Shown here: one piece after another, positions 1-6,411 of the stretch
Numbering within the stretch: position 1 is the first letter of the stretch
Layout: every line of letters begins with the position of its first letter
Origin: DSM-111022 sp043424535
GTDB lineage: Bacteria > Bacillota > Bacilli > Lactobacillales > Aerococcaceae
Assembly (NCBI GenBank): GCA_043424535.1
Contig: JBHWOV010000119.1
Location: 1 to 6,502 of the forward strand
Direction: 5' to 3'
Length of the DNA stretch: 6,502 bases
The notes under the pieces: generated by a model
Database searches by the model: none
The model's input: only the letters and a program-made list of their open reading frames with translations
What the model was told of the DNA's origin: nothing
Program-made: the position numbers and the translations under genes

Positions 1-1
1 G

Positions 2-70
2 AACTATATCAAACATTTAGTAAAAAGTTTAAGATTGTGTTCGCTTAGCGTTCGCATCGAAGAAAAATAA
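2..70 (+). CDS. Possible 3' end of an upstream gene (partial, uncertain)
   Basis: The left edge is open in two forward frames. One runs from base 2 to a TAA at 68-70 (22 residues, basic, ending in IEEK). The other runs from base 1 to a TAG at 46-48 (15 residues). The first is slightly preferred because every complete gene in the window ends in TAA. Too little is left to recognise a family, and the segment may equally be non-coding. In some Firmicutes the competence gene coiA precedes an M3 peptidase gene, but nothing seen here confirms that. Confidence 0.25.
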   Translation, partial: NYIKHLVKSLRLCSLSVRIEEK

Positions 71-110
71 AGGAATTGAATCATCCGAATCTCGAATCAG
101 TGTCGCTCTG

Positions 111-119
111 TGCTATAAT
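111..119 (+). promoter_or_regulatory. Extended -10 promoter for the peptidase-led operon
   Basis: TGCTATAAT combines a perfect -10 hexamer (114-119) with the upstream TG of an extended -10 element. The -35 region is poor: the best match at 16-bp spacing is TCGAAT at 92-97. An extended -10 can compensate for a weak -35. Transcription would start near 126, leaving a leader of about 26 nt before the ATG at 152. Three GAATC copies (78, 87, 94) lie just upstream. This is a pattern-based call; no start site was measured. Confidence 0.6.
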
Positions 120-133
120 TGAGATATTAGATT

Positions 134-142
134 AGAAGGCGA
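134..142 (+). promoter_or_regulatory. Ribosome binding site that decides the peptidase start
   Basis: AGAAGGCGA lies 9 to 12 nt before ATG 152 (depending on whether GGCGA or AAGG pairs) but only 0 to 3 nt before the in-frame GTG at 143. A 0-3 nt gap is too short for normal initiation, so ATG 152 is preferred over the longer GTG reading. Confidence 0.55.
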
Positions 143-151
143 GTGATTGCA

Positions 152-1852
152 ATGCAATTCAATGAATTTCCATACCGACGCATAGATATTGAACAGACTA
201 AAGAACGTTTTACTAAATTAAATACCCAATTAAAACAAACGGATAATCCTGAGGATGCACTAAAAATTATTCAGGATATTCAACAATTGCAAGCGGCAAT
301 TGATACGAATGCGACATTGGTTAGTATACGACATTCTTTGGATACCGAAGATACATTTTATGAAGAAGAGACGGCATTTTGGGATGAGTATCGTCCGATT
401 ATTGAAGAGTGGATGAATGATTATTACCGAATTGTGTTAGCTTTACCATTTAGAGAAGCATTAGAACAAAAATTAACGACGACTTTTTTCAAATTGATTG
501 AATTAGAATTAAAAGTTTTTTCTCCAGAAATTATTCCCCAATTACAAAGAGAAAATCAATTAATTACGAAATATAATCAATTGATCGCTTCAGCAAAAAT
601 AGAGTTTCAAGGAGAAATATATAATCTCCCAAGTATGTCGCCATTTATCGAGAGTCAAGATCGCGTAACTCGAAAAGCAGCTCAGGAAGCGATGACTGGA
701 TTCTTCCAAGAACATTTATCTGATTTTGATCAATTATATGATGAAATGGTCAAAGTGCGTGATGAGATGGCTAGAACTCTTGGTTTCAATAATTATACAG
801 AGATGGGATATGCTCGGATGTCGCGCTTAGATTATGACCGTGAAGCGGTTGAAGGATACCGTGAATCGGTATTGGATCATATCGTGCCATTAGTTCAAGA
901 AATGTATGAAGCACAAGCAGACCGTTTAGATTTAGACACACTTTATTATTATGATTTGCCAGTTAATTTTAAATCAGGAAATGCGAAGCCAGTAGGGGAC
1001 GCAGAGGAATTAACAGAGATTGCGACAAATATGTATCAAGAAATGTCCCCAGAAACGGCAGAATTCTTTGAATTTATGACGGGACATCATTTGATGGATT
1101 TAGAAGCCAAACCTGGTAAACAAAGCGGTGGTTATTGTACTTATTTACCGGATTTTAAGTCACCTTTTATTTTTGCGAATTTTAATGGAACATCAGGTGA
1201 CGTCGATGTGTTGACGCATGAAGTCGGTCATGCATTCCAAATTTATCAGTCACGTTGGATTACAACACCTGAAGTGATTTGGCCAACTTATGAAACCTGT
1301 GAGATCCATTCGATGTCAATGGAGTTTTTCGCATGGCCATGGATGGATCAATTTTTTGGTGAAGCGAGTGATAAATATAAATATGATCATTTAAGTGAAG
1401 CAGTGAAATTCTTGCCTTATGGCGTTCTGGTCGATCATTTCCAACATGAAGTGTATGATCATCCTCAATGGACACCAGAAGAGAGAAGACAATCATGGCG
1501 TCATTTAGAAAAGATGTATTTACCATGGAAAGATTATGCAGATAATACATTATTAGAACAAGGTGCATTTTGGTTCAGACAAGGGCATATTTTCTCATCA
1601 CCATTCTATTATATTGATTATACTTTAGCACAAGTATGTGCTTTGCAATTCTTCCAGAAAATTAATAGTGGGGCGATGAGTGAAGCTTGGACAGATTATT
1701 TACGTATTTGTCGCCTTGGTGGAACAGAATCGTTCTTATCTGTTGTTGAAGAGGCTAATTTAATTTCACCATTTGAACCAAATATCCTAGCGACGATTGC
1801 AGAAACTGTCAAAACATATTTACAGTCTGTCGATACGTCAGCGTTTCAATAA
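152..1852 (+). CDS. M3-family oligoendopeptidase (zinc metallopeptidase, PepF-related)
   Basis: Predicted cytoplasmic zinc peptidase of 566 residues that cuts short peptides, for example those imported or released by proteolysis. The zinc site is clear: HEVGH at residues 356-360 (ligands H356 and H360, catalytic E357), with third ligand E384 in CEIHS, 28 residues after H356 as the family requires. H479 and the tyrosines around 486-490 near the C-terminus match the substrate-binding His/Tyr region of M3 enzymes. The N-terminal 150 residues are a helical, charged segment; the peptidase domain fills the rest. There is no signal peptide. The motif context (GGYCTYLPD before the zinc site, HEVGHAFQIYQSR at it) resembles, from memory, the M3 subgroup distinct from classical PepF, so no symbol is given. 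ATG 152 is chosen over GTG 143 because of RBS spacing. It heads the run, and the next gene begins 13 bp after its stop. Confidence 0.93.
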   Translation: MQFNEFPYRRIDIEQTKERFTKLNTQLKQTDNPEDALKIIQDIQQLQAAIDTNATLVSIRHSLDTEDTFYEEETAFWDEYRPIIEEWMNDYYRIVLALPFREALEQKLTTTFFKLIELELKVFSPEIIPQLQRENQLITKYNQLIASAKIEFQGEIYNLPSMSPFIESQDRVTRKAAQEAMTGFFQEHLSDFDQLYDEMVKVRDEMARTLGFNNYTEMGYARMSRLDYDREAVEGYRESVLDHIVPLVQEMYEAQADRLDLDTLYYYDLPVNFKSGNAKPVGDAEELTEIATNMYQEMSPETAEFFEFMTGHHLMDLEAKPGKQSGGYCTYLPDFKSPFIFANFNGTSGDVDVLTHEVGHAFQIYQSRWITTPEVIWPTYETCEIHSMSMEFFAWPWMDQFFGEASDKYKYDHLSEAVKFLPYGVLVDHFQHEVYDHPQWTPEERRQSWRHLEKMYLPWKDYADNTLLEQGAFWFRQGHIFSSPFYYIDYTLAQVCALQFFQKINSGAMSEAWTDYLRICRLGGTESFLSVVEEANLISPFEPNILATIAETVKTYLQSVDTSAFQ

Positions 1853-1865
1853 TTAGGAGGCAATA

Positions 1866-2909
1866 ATGATTAATATAGGAACGATTGGTACATCATGGAT
1901 TACGGAGGAATTTCTCCGCGCTGCACAATTGACAAATTTATATCATTTACAAGGGGTGTATTCACGTTCAGCCGATTCAGGAAAAGATTTAGCAACAGTT
2001 TTTAATGCAAATTACTATACAGATGAGTTGAATAATTTGTTATTCGATCCAGATATTGATGTCATTTATGTTGCTAGTCCGAACGCTTTACATTTCCAAC
2101 AAGCACGACGTGCGATCTTAGCAGGTAAACATGTGATCATTGAAAAGCCAATGACCTCGTCAGTGAAACAATGGAATATATTGCATGATTTAGCTGAAGA
2201 AAAGAATGTGTTTATCTTTGAAGGGGCACATCATATTCATAATCGAAATTACCAACGCTTAAAACAGCTAGTCCGTCAAAAAATGGATGAGAAGACACAA
2301 CCATTCTTTGGCGCAAATTTAAATTTTGGTCAATATTCATCGCGCTATTTACGTTATTTAGATGATATGGAAAGAGGTAAAAAAGGTCCGAATGTCTTTG
2401 AATTAGACATGTCTGGTGGGACATTGATGGATTTAGGTGTTTACCCAATTTACGTTGCGATGGATTTATTTGGGACACCATCTTCTGTTCGTTATTTGAC
2501 GCAAAAAGGTCCAAATGGGATTGATTTATTTGGCCATGTGCATCTCACATATAATGATTTCTTTGTCAATATATTTATCTCTAAAGCTGTCCATTCAGAA
2601 TTAAATAGTGAGATTTATATTGATGATGAAACATTAGTCATCCATGATATTTCACGCATCTCTCGGGTTGACTTGATTAATATGATGGGAGACCAGGCTA
2701 CGCTCATTGATTATAAGCCAGAAAATCCCCTTTATGATGAATTAATTAATTTTGCTGAAGTATTGCGAAATCCAGATGATCAACGAGTACAATTAATATA
2801 TGAATATTGGAAGCAATTGAGTTTACAAGTAGCCCAGACGATGGAATTATTGCGTCGCTCAGCAGACTTATCCATCAATACAGAATTAGATGAGGGAATC
2901 GATGATTAA
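1866..2909 (+). CDS. Gfo/Idh/MocA-family NAD(P)-dependent oxidoreductase
   Basis: 347-residue dehydrogenase of unknown substrate, probably a sugar, polyol or related carbonyl/alcohol pair, acting in the cytoplasm. The N-terminal Rossmann fold begins at once with GTIGTSW (residues 5-11), the nucleotide-binding loop. ASPNALH then leads to the family signature EKP at 93-95, where K94 is the expected catalytic lysine. The C-terminal half has the GGTLMDLGVYP motif (D189, Y193, P194). Y193 takes the place often held by histidine, a common variant in the dihydrodiol-dehydrogenase-like branch. Length is normal for the family. A strong AGGAGG (1855-1860) sits 5 nt before the ATG. The stop overlaps the helicase start. 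The physiological substrate cannot be read from sequence, and the neighbours do not define a sugar pathway. Confidence 0.9.
   Translation: MINIGTIGTSWITEEFLRAAQLTNLYHLQGVYSRSADSGKDLATVFNANYYTDELNNLLFDPDIDVIYVASPNALHFQQARRAILAGKHVIIEKPMTSSVKQWNILHDLAEEKNVFIFEGAHHIHNRNYQRLKQLVRQKMDEKTQPFFGANLNFGQYSSRYLRYLDDMERGKKGPNVFELDMSGGTLMDLGVYPIYVAMDLFGTPSSVRYLTQKGPNGIDLFGHVHLTYNDFFVNIFISKAVHSELNSEIYIDDETLVIHDISRISRVDLINMMGDQATLIDYKPENPLYDELINFAEVLRNPDDQRVQLIYEYWKQLSLQVAQTMELLRRSADLSINTELDEGIDD
2892..2897 (+). promoter_or_regulatory. Ribosome binding site of the helicase, inside the preceding gene
   Basis: GAGGGA ends 4 nt before ATG 2902 and lies within the last codons of the oxidoreductase gene. It rules out the in-frame ATG at 2890, which lies upstream of it and has no such site. 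The arrangement suggests translational coupling. Confidence 0.7.
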
Positions 2910-4098
2910 TCAATTAAGCCAATCTCTACAAGAGAAATGGCATCAACAAAATTTCGAAGAAATGACGCCGATTCAGGAGGCTCTTTATGAGCCAATGATG
3001 CAAGGAAAGTCAATCATCGCGCACTCTCCAACAGGGACAGGTAAAACATTGGCTTATTTATTGCCAATTATTCAACAAACAGAAGCGACACAAGAATTAC
3101 AGGCTATAGTCTTTGCACCGAGTCAAGAATTGGCGAAACAAATATATGATGTCGCTTTAGATTGGACTCAAAATACGTCTCTAACGGTACAAATGATTAT
3201 TGGTGGCGCCAATATGAAACGTCAAATTGACGATTTAAAGGCAAAGCCGGAAATTATTATAGCGACACCTGGACGTTTTGCTGAATTGATGTCGCAAAGT
3301 AGAAAACTGAAAGTCCACACCGTCCAACGTGTCGTGTTTGATGAAGCAGATTATTTAGTTTTGGATGCGGATAATGATACACTGAGTTCGGTCATTTCAA
3401 GTATTACGAAACGATTTCTTCGTGATGTGGCTTATCTATTTATTAGTGCGACGCCTTCCGAAGCGTTAAATCAAGTGGCTCATCAATTAACCGATTCATT
3501 AGAAGAAATTCAAGTGGAGACCATGTTAAATTCGACTCAACACACCTATTTAGAAGTGACGAATCGACGCAAAGATGATATGTTAAGACAATTAGCCCAT
3601 GTTGAGGGCATGTATGGAATCATCTTTTTTGAACAAATTCAACAAATTGAACAAGTAGCTGCCAAGCTCTTGTATCATGGTATTCCTATCAGTGTTTTAC
3701 ATGGTGATTTGGATAAAACAGAACGCCAGATGGCTTTAAAATTGTTTCGAGAAGGTAAGACGGTCTTTCTATTGACGACGGATATGGCTAGTCGAGGCAT
3801 TGATGTCCCTAACGTGGCTTGTGTCATTCATTATAATCGGGTATCCGATAAGGAAACGTATATTCACCGGTCAGGTCGCACAGGTCGAATGGGAAATCAT
3901 GGTCTGGTATTATCATTAGTGAACCAACAAGAATATCAAGAGCTGCTGAAGATTTTAAATGGTACTTATCAATTAGAAGAAGTTGCTCTGTATCAAGGGA
4001 CACTGATGTCAATGGATGAGATGCGCCAATTAAAAGAGCATCGTCCGTCACAATCTAAAGCAAAAAAGAAACGCAAGAAGAAAAAGCGTAAATCATAA
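2902..4098 (+). CDS. DEAD-box ATP-dependent RNA helicase
   Basis: 398-residue RNA helicase that unwinds short RNA duplexes using ATP, likely in ribosome assembly or RNA decay, especially in the cold. All core motifs are present: Q motif (F18 to Q25, MTPIQ), Walker A PTGTGKT with K48, motif Ia PSQELA (73-78), TPGR (122-125), DEAD (147-150), SAT (182-184), TDMASRGID (from T293) and HRSGRTGR (322-329). Only a short tail follows, ending in a strongly basic stretch (386-398, 11 of 13 residues Lys/Arg) that probably grips RNA. The size fits the small YfmL/CshB-type helicases of Firmicutes better than the long CshA/DeaD type; the exact orthologue is not certain. Start 2902 is set by the GAGGGA site, giving an 8-bp overlap (ATGATTAA) with the oxidoreductase gene. 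The tail contains a phased A_AAA_AAG heptamer at 4062-4068. Confidence 0.95.
   Translation: MINQLSQSLQEKWHQQNFEEMTPIQEALYEPMMQGKSIIAHSPTGTGKTLAYLLPIIQQTEATQELQAIVFAPSQELAKQIYDVALDWTQNTSLTVQMIIGGANMKRQIDDLKAKPEIIIATPGRFAELMSQSRKLKVHTVQRVVFDEADYLVLDADNDTLSSVISSITKRFLRDVAYLFISATPSEALNQVAHQLTDSLEEIQVETMLNSTQHTYLEVTNRRKDDMLRQLAHVEGMYGIIFFEQIQQIEQVAAKLLYHGIPISVLHGDLDKTERQMALKLFREGKTVFLLTTDMASRGIDVPNVACVIHYNRVSDKETYIHRSGRTGRMGNHGLVLSLVNQQEYQELLKILNGTYQLEEVALYQGTLMSMDEMRQLKEHRPSQSKAKKKRKKKKRKS
4062..4068 (+). other. A_AAA_AAG heptamer, possible -1 frameshift site in the helicase tail
   Basis: The bases are phased as GCA AAA AAG in the helicase frame, matching the X_XXY_YYZ slippery pattern known from E. 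coli dnaX. A -1 slip would replace the basic ending with ETQEEKA and stop at 4089-4091, giving 396 residues. No convincing upstream Shine-Dalgarno-like stimulator is seen, and the only downstream stem is weak (ACGC 4071-4074 with GCGT 4086-4089). Lysine-rich coding alone can produce this heptamer, so function is unproven. Confidence 0.25.
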
Positions 4099-4111
4099 GT
4101 TTAATCCAATG

Positions 4112-4117
4112 AAGGAG
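4112..4117 (+). promoter_or_regulatory. Ribosome binding site of the small cysteine-peptidase-like gene
   Basis: AAGGAG stands 6 nt before ATG 4124. The in-frame ATG at 4109 lies directly upstream of this site and cannot use it, so the shorter 177-residue protein is preferred. Confidence 0.8.
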
Positions 4118-4123
4118 TATTCG

Positions 4124-4657
4124 ATGCGACAAAATAAGCAAGATATTGAATGGCACGGAATTTCCTCTAGTGAAATGACGTTTTACCGTAAATATATCAA
4201 TCGACAATTGCCAGGATATTGTGGTACTTATGTTAGTGCCGCATTGATCCATTATATGGTCCATAGTCAACGCCAATATCAATTGTCGATGCCCAAATTA
4301 CTTTCTGCACTTAAAGGTGTTATTGATTTGCGGCTTCCTTATATTGGAACTTATGCTAGAGACTTGGTCATGGGCTTGAATAAATTATTGAGTGATGATG
4401 AATATCAAGCACATTGGCAATATCATCGGCATCGCCTTATTATAGACAAGTTAAGTGAACCGAATCCTTTACCGGTCATTGTTGGTACATTGTCTTTATT
4501 GGGGAGTTCATATGGTAATCATTGGCTATTAGCTTATGCTTTTGGCTATGATGCTAGAGGAAAACTTTATTACAAATGTTATGACAATCACGGAAAAATC
4601 GATGCGATTATTCCCGCATCGCAAATTGCAGTGATGGTTTGGCTAGAAAGGAAGTAA
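4124..4657 (+). CDS. Uncharacterised papain/C39-like cysteine-peptidase-fold protein
   Basis: A 177-residue protein with no family name I can assign firmly. It shows the order of a clan CA cysteine peptidase: a nucleophile-like C33 at the start of a helix (GYCGTYVSAALIHYM), H133 in GNHWLLAYAF, and D154 or N155 in CYDNHGK. Q28, five residues before C33, could serve the oxyanion hole. Similar C-G, H-W and D-N-x-G patterns occur in C39-like proteins. No signal peptide or transmembrane segment is visible, so it should stay in the cytoplasm, unlike secreted bacteriocin-processing C39 domains. It starts 25 bp after the helicase and ends 4 bp before glutathione reductase, so it is probably co-transcribed with both. 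Activity and substrate are unknown: it may be a peptidase, an amidase or transpeptidase, or an inactive relative. The coding call is strong; the functional call is moderate. Confidence 0.8.
   Translation: MRQNKQDIEWHGISSSEMTFYRKYINRQLPGYCGTYVSAALIHYMVHSQRQYQLSMPKLLSALKGVIDLRLPYIGTYARDLVMGLNKLLSDDEYQAHWQYHRHRLIIDKLSEPNPLPVIVGTLSLLGSSYGNHWLLAYAFGYDARGKLYYKCYDNHGKIDAIIPASQIAVMVWLERK
4647..4652 (+). promoter_or_regulatory. Ribosome binding site supporting the TTG start of glutathione reductase
   Basis: AAAGGA (continuing as AAG) lies inside the last codons of the preceding gene and ends 9 nt before TTG 4662. It supports this rare start codon. The resulting protein matches the E. coli enzyme residue for residue in numbering. 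Confidence 0.7.
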
Positions 4658-4661
4658 TAAA

Positions 4662-6011
4662 TTGACAAAAGAATTTGATTATATTGTTATTGGTGGTGGA
4701 AGTGGAGGAATTGCCTCTGCGAATCGTGCCGCTGAATATGGTGCAAAGGTAGCCGTTATTGAAGAAAATCAATTAGGAGGAACCTGTGTAAATCGTGGCT
4801 GTGTACCTAAAAAGGTAGCATGGTATGCTTCAAAAGTTAGTGATGCGATCCATCGTTATGGTCCAGGTTATGGTTTTGAAGCGGAAAACGTAACCTTTGA
4901 TTATTCTGAATTCAAACGTGCCCAAGATGGTTATGTTGCGCGCTCAAGACAAGGTTACACGAATCGCTTTAACTCAAATGGTATTACTTTGATTGAGGGA
5001 CATGCAGAATTCGTAGATGCAAATACTGTCCAAGTTGGCGAAGAGCAATATACTGCTAAACAATTTCTAATTGCAACAGGAGGGCGACCACGTAATGTGG
5101 AGGTTCCAGGTGGTGAATTATTAGATAATTCAGATGATTTCTTCAATTGGGAGACACTACCGGAATCGGTGGTTGTTGTAGGTGCTGGTTATATTGCGGT
5201 GGAGTTGGCACAAGTACTGCACGGTTTAGGTGTGGATACATCGCTAGCAATACGCCATGACCGACCATTGAGAAAATTTGATGAAACAATTATTGCTGAA
5301 TGGTTAGAAATTAACGAAGCAAATGGACCGAAATTACTTTATCAAACAGATTTCGATCGATATGAAGAAATTGACGGTCAAATTGCTTGTTATCAAGATG
5401 ACCGCGAAATTATTCGAGTTGATCGAGTGATTCAAGCGATTGGACGTCGTCCAAATACAGAGCAACTAGGACTTGAAAATACGCTAGTTGAATTAGATGA
5501 CAAAGGTCATATCATAGTGGATGACAATCATGAAACAGCCGAAGCAAATATTTATGCCATCGGTGATGTGATTGACCGCATTGATTTAACACCGGTAGCG
5601 ATTCGTGCAGGACGGCAATTATCTGAATATCTCTTTAATGATGCATCAAGTGCGGCAATTGACTATACGAATGTCCCAACGGTTGTCTTTAGTCATCCAG
5701 CAATCGGTACGATTGGTTTAACTGAAGCAGAAGCTCGTGAAAAATATGCAGACGATGAAATTAAAATTTATACGAATCGTTTCTATTCGATGTATGCCTC
5801 TGCTGCTTGGCATCGTGAACCTTGCCACTTTAAACTGGTTTGTGTTGGTGAAGAAGAACGTGTCATTGGGCTCCATGGGATAGGTGAAGGCGTTGATGAG
5901 ATGATTCAAGGATTTGGTGTAGCAATGAAAATGGGAGCTACAAAGAAAGACTTTGATTCTGTCATTGCGATTCACCCAACAGGAGCAGAAGAATTTGTGA
6001 CAATGCGCTAA
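4662..6011 (+). CDS. gor: Glutathione-disulfide reductase (NADPH)
   Basis: FAD enzyme that reduces oxidised glutathione to GSH with NADPH, keeping the cytoplasmic thiol pool reduced. At 449 residues it is almost the length of the E. coli enzyme (450). FAD is held by GGGSGG (11-16) and the second FAD motif YAIGD (298-302). The redox disulfide is C42/C47 in CVNRGCVPKK. The NADPH fold begins GAGYIA (174-179), followed by R198 and R204, which match the arginines that give E. coli GR its NADPH preference and argue against a lipoamide dehydrogenase. The C-terminal HPTGAEEF places the catalytic base H438 with partner E443. It begins at TTG only 4 bp after the preceding gene, so it is probably translated from the operon message. 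Lactobacillales that carry this enzyme usually import glutathione or make it with GshAB; neither gene is in the window. Confidence 0.95.
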   Translation: MTKEFDYIVIGGGSGGIASANRAAEYGAKVAVIEENQLGGTCVNRGCVPKKVAWYASKVSDAIHRYGPGYGFEAENVTFDYSEFKRAQDGYVARSRQGYTNRFNSNGITLIEGHAEFVDANTVQVGEEQYTAKQFLIATGGRPRNVEVPGGELLDNSDDFFNWETLPESVVVVGAGYIAVELAQVLHGLGVDTSLAIRHDRPLRKFDETIIAEWLEINEANGPKLLYQTDFDRYEEIDGQIACYQDDREIIRVDRVIQAIGRRPNTEQLGLENTLVELDDKGHIIVDDNHETAEANIYAIGDVIDRIDLTPVAIRAGRQLSEYLFNDASSAAIDYTNVPTVVFSHPAIGTIGLTEAEAREKYADDEIKIYTNRFYSMYASAAWHREPCHFKLVCVGEEERVIGLHGIGEGVDEMIQGFGVAMKMGATKKDFDSVIAIHPTGAEEFVTMR

Positions 6012-6031
6012 ACCCTTGCAATGCAAATTAA

Positions 6032-6061
6032 TTGACTTCAATTCATGATAAAGTCTATAAT
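6032..6061 (+). promoter_or_regulatory. Promoter of the GlsB-like gene
   Basis: TTGACT (6032-6037) and a perfect TATAAT (6056-6061) are separated by 18 bp, a good fit to the vegetative sigma factor. Transcription would start near 6068, leaving a leader of about 45 nt. A 6-bp dyad, AATTGA/TCAATT (6030-6035 and 6038-6043), covers the -35 element. No general-stress sigma-B motif was seen. Confidence 0.75.
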
Positions 6062-6066
6062 GAAGA

Positions 6067-6087
6067 TACAAAGTAAGAAACTTTGTA
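6067..6087 (+). promoter_or_regulatory. Perfect 8-bp inverted repeat at the predicted transcript start
   Basis: TACAAAGT (6067-6074) and ACTTTGTA (6080-6087) are exact reverse complements around a 5-nt AAGAA spacer. The repeat starts where the transcript from the 6056 -10 element should begin. It could be an RNA hairpin that protects the 5' end, or a DNA operator for a dimeric repressor. No U-run follows, so it is not a typical terminator. The cognate factor, if any, is not recognised. Confidence 0.5.
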
Positions 6088-6112
6088 ATTTTAACATCAA
6101 GGAGTTGATAAC

Positions 6113-6358
6113 ATGATTTGGTCAATTATCGTAGGTGGCCTCATTGGTTGGGGCGCTGGATTAATTATGGGAAGAGACATTCCAGGTGGCGTCATCGGGA
6201 ATATTATTGCAGGATTCGTTGGATCTTGGTTAGGTAACATGTTCTTCCAAGGTTTTGGACCAGTAGTTGGCGGATTTTATATTATTCCTTCATTGATTGG
6301 TGCCATTATTCTTATCGCCATTGTGTCCTTTGTCTTGGGGCAAAGTAAACGGCGATAA
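6113..6358 (+). CDS. GlsB/YeaQ/YmgE-family stress response membrane protein
   Basis: 81-residue glycine-rich membrane protein of the transglycosylase-associated (YeaQ/YmgE/GlsB) family. Three hydrophobic segments are visible at about residues 2-19, 27-47 and 53-75, with the loop GRDIPGG (20-26) between the first two, typical of the family, and a positive QSKRR end. Members are linked to envelope or general stress; in Enterococcus and Staphylococcus relatives they are associated with Asp23/Gls24 proteins, but no such gene is present here. The biochemical role is not established. The start is firm: AAGGAG (6099-6104) sits 8 nt before the ATG. It has its own promoter and leader hairpin upstream and an intrinsic terminator downstream, so it can be expressed alone, possibly with read-through from the reductase gene. 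Confidence 0.9.
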   Translation: MIWSIIVGGLIGWGAGLIMGRDIPGGVIGNIIAGFVGSWLGNMFFQGFGPVVGGFYIIPSLIGAIILIAIVSFVLGQSKRR

Positions 6359-6382
6359 ATAATAAATAGTTATCATAGTTGG

Positions 6383-6411
6383 GAGAGTCACTTTTGTGGC
6401 TCTCTTTTTTT
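6383..6411 (+). terminator. Intrinsic terminator after the GlsB-like gene
   Basis: GAGAGTCAC (6383-6391) pairs with GTGGCTCTC (6396-6404) around a TTTT loop. This gives a 9-bp stem with one G-T wobble (6388/6399), followed by seven T (6405-6411). It begins 24 bp after the stop codon. The opposite strand lacks a T-run, so it works in the + direction only. Confidence 0.92.

Noticed and set aside
40..56. GTTCGC/GCGTTCGC repeats near the left edge, considered as a terminator stem
   Set aside because: The inverted part is only CGCT-T-AGCG with a one-base centre and no T-run; probably the end of a coding sequence.
113..130. Imperfect dyad CTATAAT-N4-ATATTAG, considered as a PerR-like box
   Set aside because: Only 5 of 7 positions pair and the spacing differs from the PerR consensus; most of the match is the -10 hexamer itself.
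1260..1568. 102-codon reverse-strand open frame inside the peptidase gene
   Set aside because: It lies wholly within a confidently assigned gene opposite the zinc-site region and shows no recognisable domain; treated as a frame shadow.
4109..4123. Upstream ATG giving a five-residue longer cysteine-peptidase-like protein
   Set aside because: The AAGGAG at 4112-4117 lies inside that extension, so it can only serve ATG 4124.
6016..6026. Palindrome TTGCA-A-TGCAA after gor
   Set aside because: The one-base centre cannot form an RNA hairpin and no T-run follows, so it is not a terminator; too short to claim as an operator.
5718..6125. 135-codon reverse-strand open frame across the gor 3' end and the promoter spacer
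   Set aside because: It is rich in Cys, His and Phe, as antisense translations often are. It runs over conserved gor coding sequence and over the forward promoter, and has no domain I can recognise.
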